From assembly GCA_012517635.1 (NCBI GenBank), contig JAAYUP010000166.1, positions 1-6,759 on the forward strand: a stretch of DNA of 6,759 nucleotides, written 5' to 3'. Origin of the DNA: Candidatus Atribacter alterifermentans. Lineage in GTDB: Bacteria > Atribacterota > Atribacteria > Atribacterales > Atribacteraceae. The stretch's first letter is position 1, and each line of letters begins with the position of its first letter. Positions 5,795 through 6,759 of the stretch are shown one piece after another. The notes under the pieces are model-generated. The model was given only the letters and a program-made list of their open reading frames with translations. It ran no database searches and had not been told where the DNA came from. A program made the translations under genes and the position numbers.

Positions 5795-6759
5795 ATGTTA
5801 AAAAATATTTTTTTATGGTCTTTCATGTTGGTTTTTTGTTTTTCGATAGCAGTACAGGCAGCTGAGTCTATCAACTTCTGGCTTATGCCCAATGCACCGG
5901 ACGATATCCATATCCCTTGGTTGAATAACGCTGTCGCTGAATTCAAAGAACAAACCGGTATCTCGGTTAATTATGAGATCGTTGGTTGGGGAGATGCCTG
6001 GACGCGAATCACTTCTGCTATTGCTACTGGTGAAGGAGTGGATGTTTTCCAAGTTGGAACAACTTGGAATCCTCAATTTGCTGCAACGGGAGGATTAACT
6101 GAAATTGACATCAATGAATTCGGTGGAGCCGATGCCTTTATGAATGCCAACTATATATCCACGACCTATCAAGACAAAACTTTTGGTGTTCCTTGGTTTG
6201 CTGAAACTAGAGCATTGTTTTATAACAAGGACATGTTCCAGCAAGCTGGTGTAGAACCACCTCAGACCTATCAGGAGCTCTATAAAGTTGGTGATCGCAT
6301 AAATGAAAAATTTGGGAAAGGTCGGGCAATTTCAATTGCTGGAACCAACGCTTGGGATCTTCTTCACAATTGGGCGATCGTTCTTTGGGCTCATGGAGGA
6401 GTATTGGTTGACGAACAAACCAAGACGGCCCGTTTTAATGAGGCTCCCGGTGTCGAAGCTATGAAATGGTATGTTGGCTTGGTGGCAAATGGATATGCAG
6501 ATGAAGCCTGCGCCGAGTATAATCAACCACAAGCAGATTCGGCTTTCATTAACGGGAATGTGGCGATGTGTTTCATGGGTCCCTGGAATATTGCCAATAT
6601 TGAGGTTGAAAACCCTGGCCTCAACTATGGCGTGGTTGAACCCCCTGCCGGACCTGCAGGTCGGGCTTCTTTCTCAGGAGGAAGTAATTTAGTTATCCTC
6701 AAAGCCAGTTCCAACCAAGAAGCAGCCAAAAAATGGATCAAGTTTCTTTTGGAAAAAGA
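5795..6759 (+). CDS. Extracellular sugar-binding protein of the ABC importer (3' end missing)
   Basis: The protein captures the sugar outside the membrane and delivers it to the two permeases. 321 codons are present and the gene runs off the right edge; family members are usually about 400-430 aa, so roughly 100 residues are missing. Residues 1-22 are a signal peptide (hydrophobic core, VQA then AE at the cleavage site). Cys15 lies inside the core without a lipobox, so it is not a lipoprotein. The mature part fits the SBP_bac_1/8 fold. It has AEFKEQTGISVNYEIVGW early on, then GVDVFQVGTTW (81-91), GVPWFAETRALFYNKDMF (131-148) and FINGNVAMCFMGPWNI (251-266). The many tryptophans (W65, W69, W91, W134, W187, W193, W198) suit stacking against sugar rings. 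The ATG has AAAGGAGG 7 nt upstream, the best-placed SD of the operon. Its place after both permeases is less common than being first. Confidence 0.92.
   Translation, partial: MLKNIFLWSFMLVFCFSIAVQAAESINFWLMPNAPDDIHIPWLNNAVAEFKEQTGISVNYEIVGWGDAWTRITSAIATGEGVDVFQVGTTWNPQFAATGGLTEIDINEFGGADAFMNANYISTTYQDKTFGVPWFAETRALFYNKDMFQQAGVEPPQTYQELYKVGDRINEKFGKGRAISIAGTNAWDLLHNWAIVLWAHGGVLVDEQTKTARFNEAPGVEAMKWYVGLVANGYADEACAEYNQPQADSAFINGNVAMCFMGPWNIANIEVENPGLNYGVVEPPAGPAGRASFSGGSNLVILKASSNQEAAKKWIKFLLEK

Overview
This is a bacterial window with two gene blocks that point away from each other. Between them is about 1 kb of AT-rich DNA with no convincing intact gene. GC content is moderate in the genes and very low in parts of the gap. 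All recognisable genes have bacterial-type Shine-Dalgarno (SD) sites. The solute-binding protein has a signal peptidase I type leader and no lipobox, which fits a cell with a periplasm. Arginine is mostly CGN. A diderm anaerobe or thermophile, for example an Atribacterota-like lineage, is a low-confidence guess; the sequence does not fix the taxon.

Left block (minus strand, positions 1842 down to 1). A WYL-domain transcriptional regulator is followed by cas6, the CRISPR RNA-processing endoribonuclease. In the last 68 bases there is the start of a third gene whose N-terminus reads like Cas8b1/Cst1, the large Cascade subunit of type I-B (Tneap) systems. It overlaps the end of cas6 by 8 nt. The order cas6 then cst1 is the usual one in that subtype, so the window appears to clip the head of a type I-B cas operon whose remaining genes would lie to the left. 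No CRISPR array is visible here.

Middle (1843-2839). An extremely AT-rich stretch lies upstream of the WYL gene. Next come a doubtful minus-strand ORF whose first ~45 codons look coding, a ~110 bp island of about 41% GC that resembles gene debris, a near-consensus sigma-70 promoter facing right (2569-2596), and a ~240 nt leader before the sugar operon.

Right block (plus strand, 2840-6759). A LacI-family repressor, two CUT1-type sugar ABC permeases (MalF-like and MalG-like) and an extracellular solute-binding protein cut by the window end. The first three genes are tightly packed (24 and 5 nt gaps). The binding-protein gene follows after a 139 nt spacer that holds a strong extra SD with a 13-codon mini-ORF and a 14 bp palindrome. 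Together these make a repressor-controlled oligosaccharide uptake operon. No ATPase gene and no glycoside hydrolase is in the window; the ATPase may lie downstream or be shared from elsewhere.
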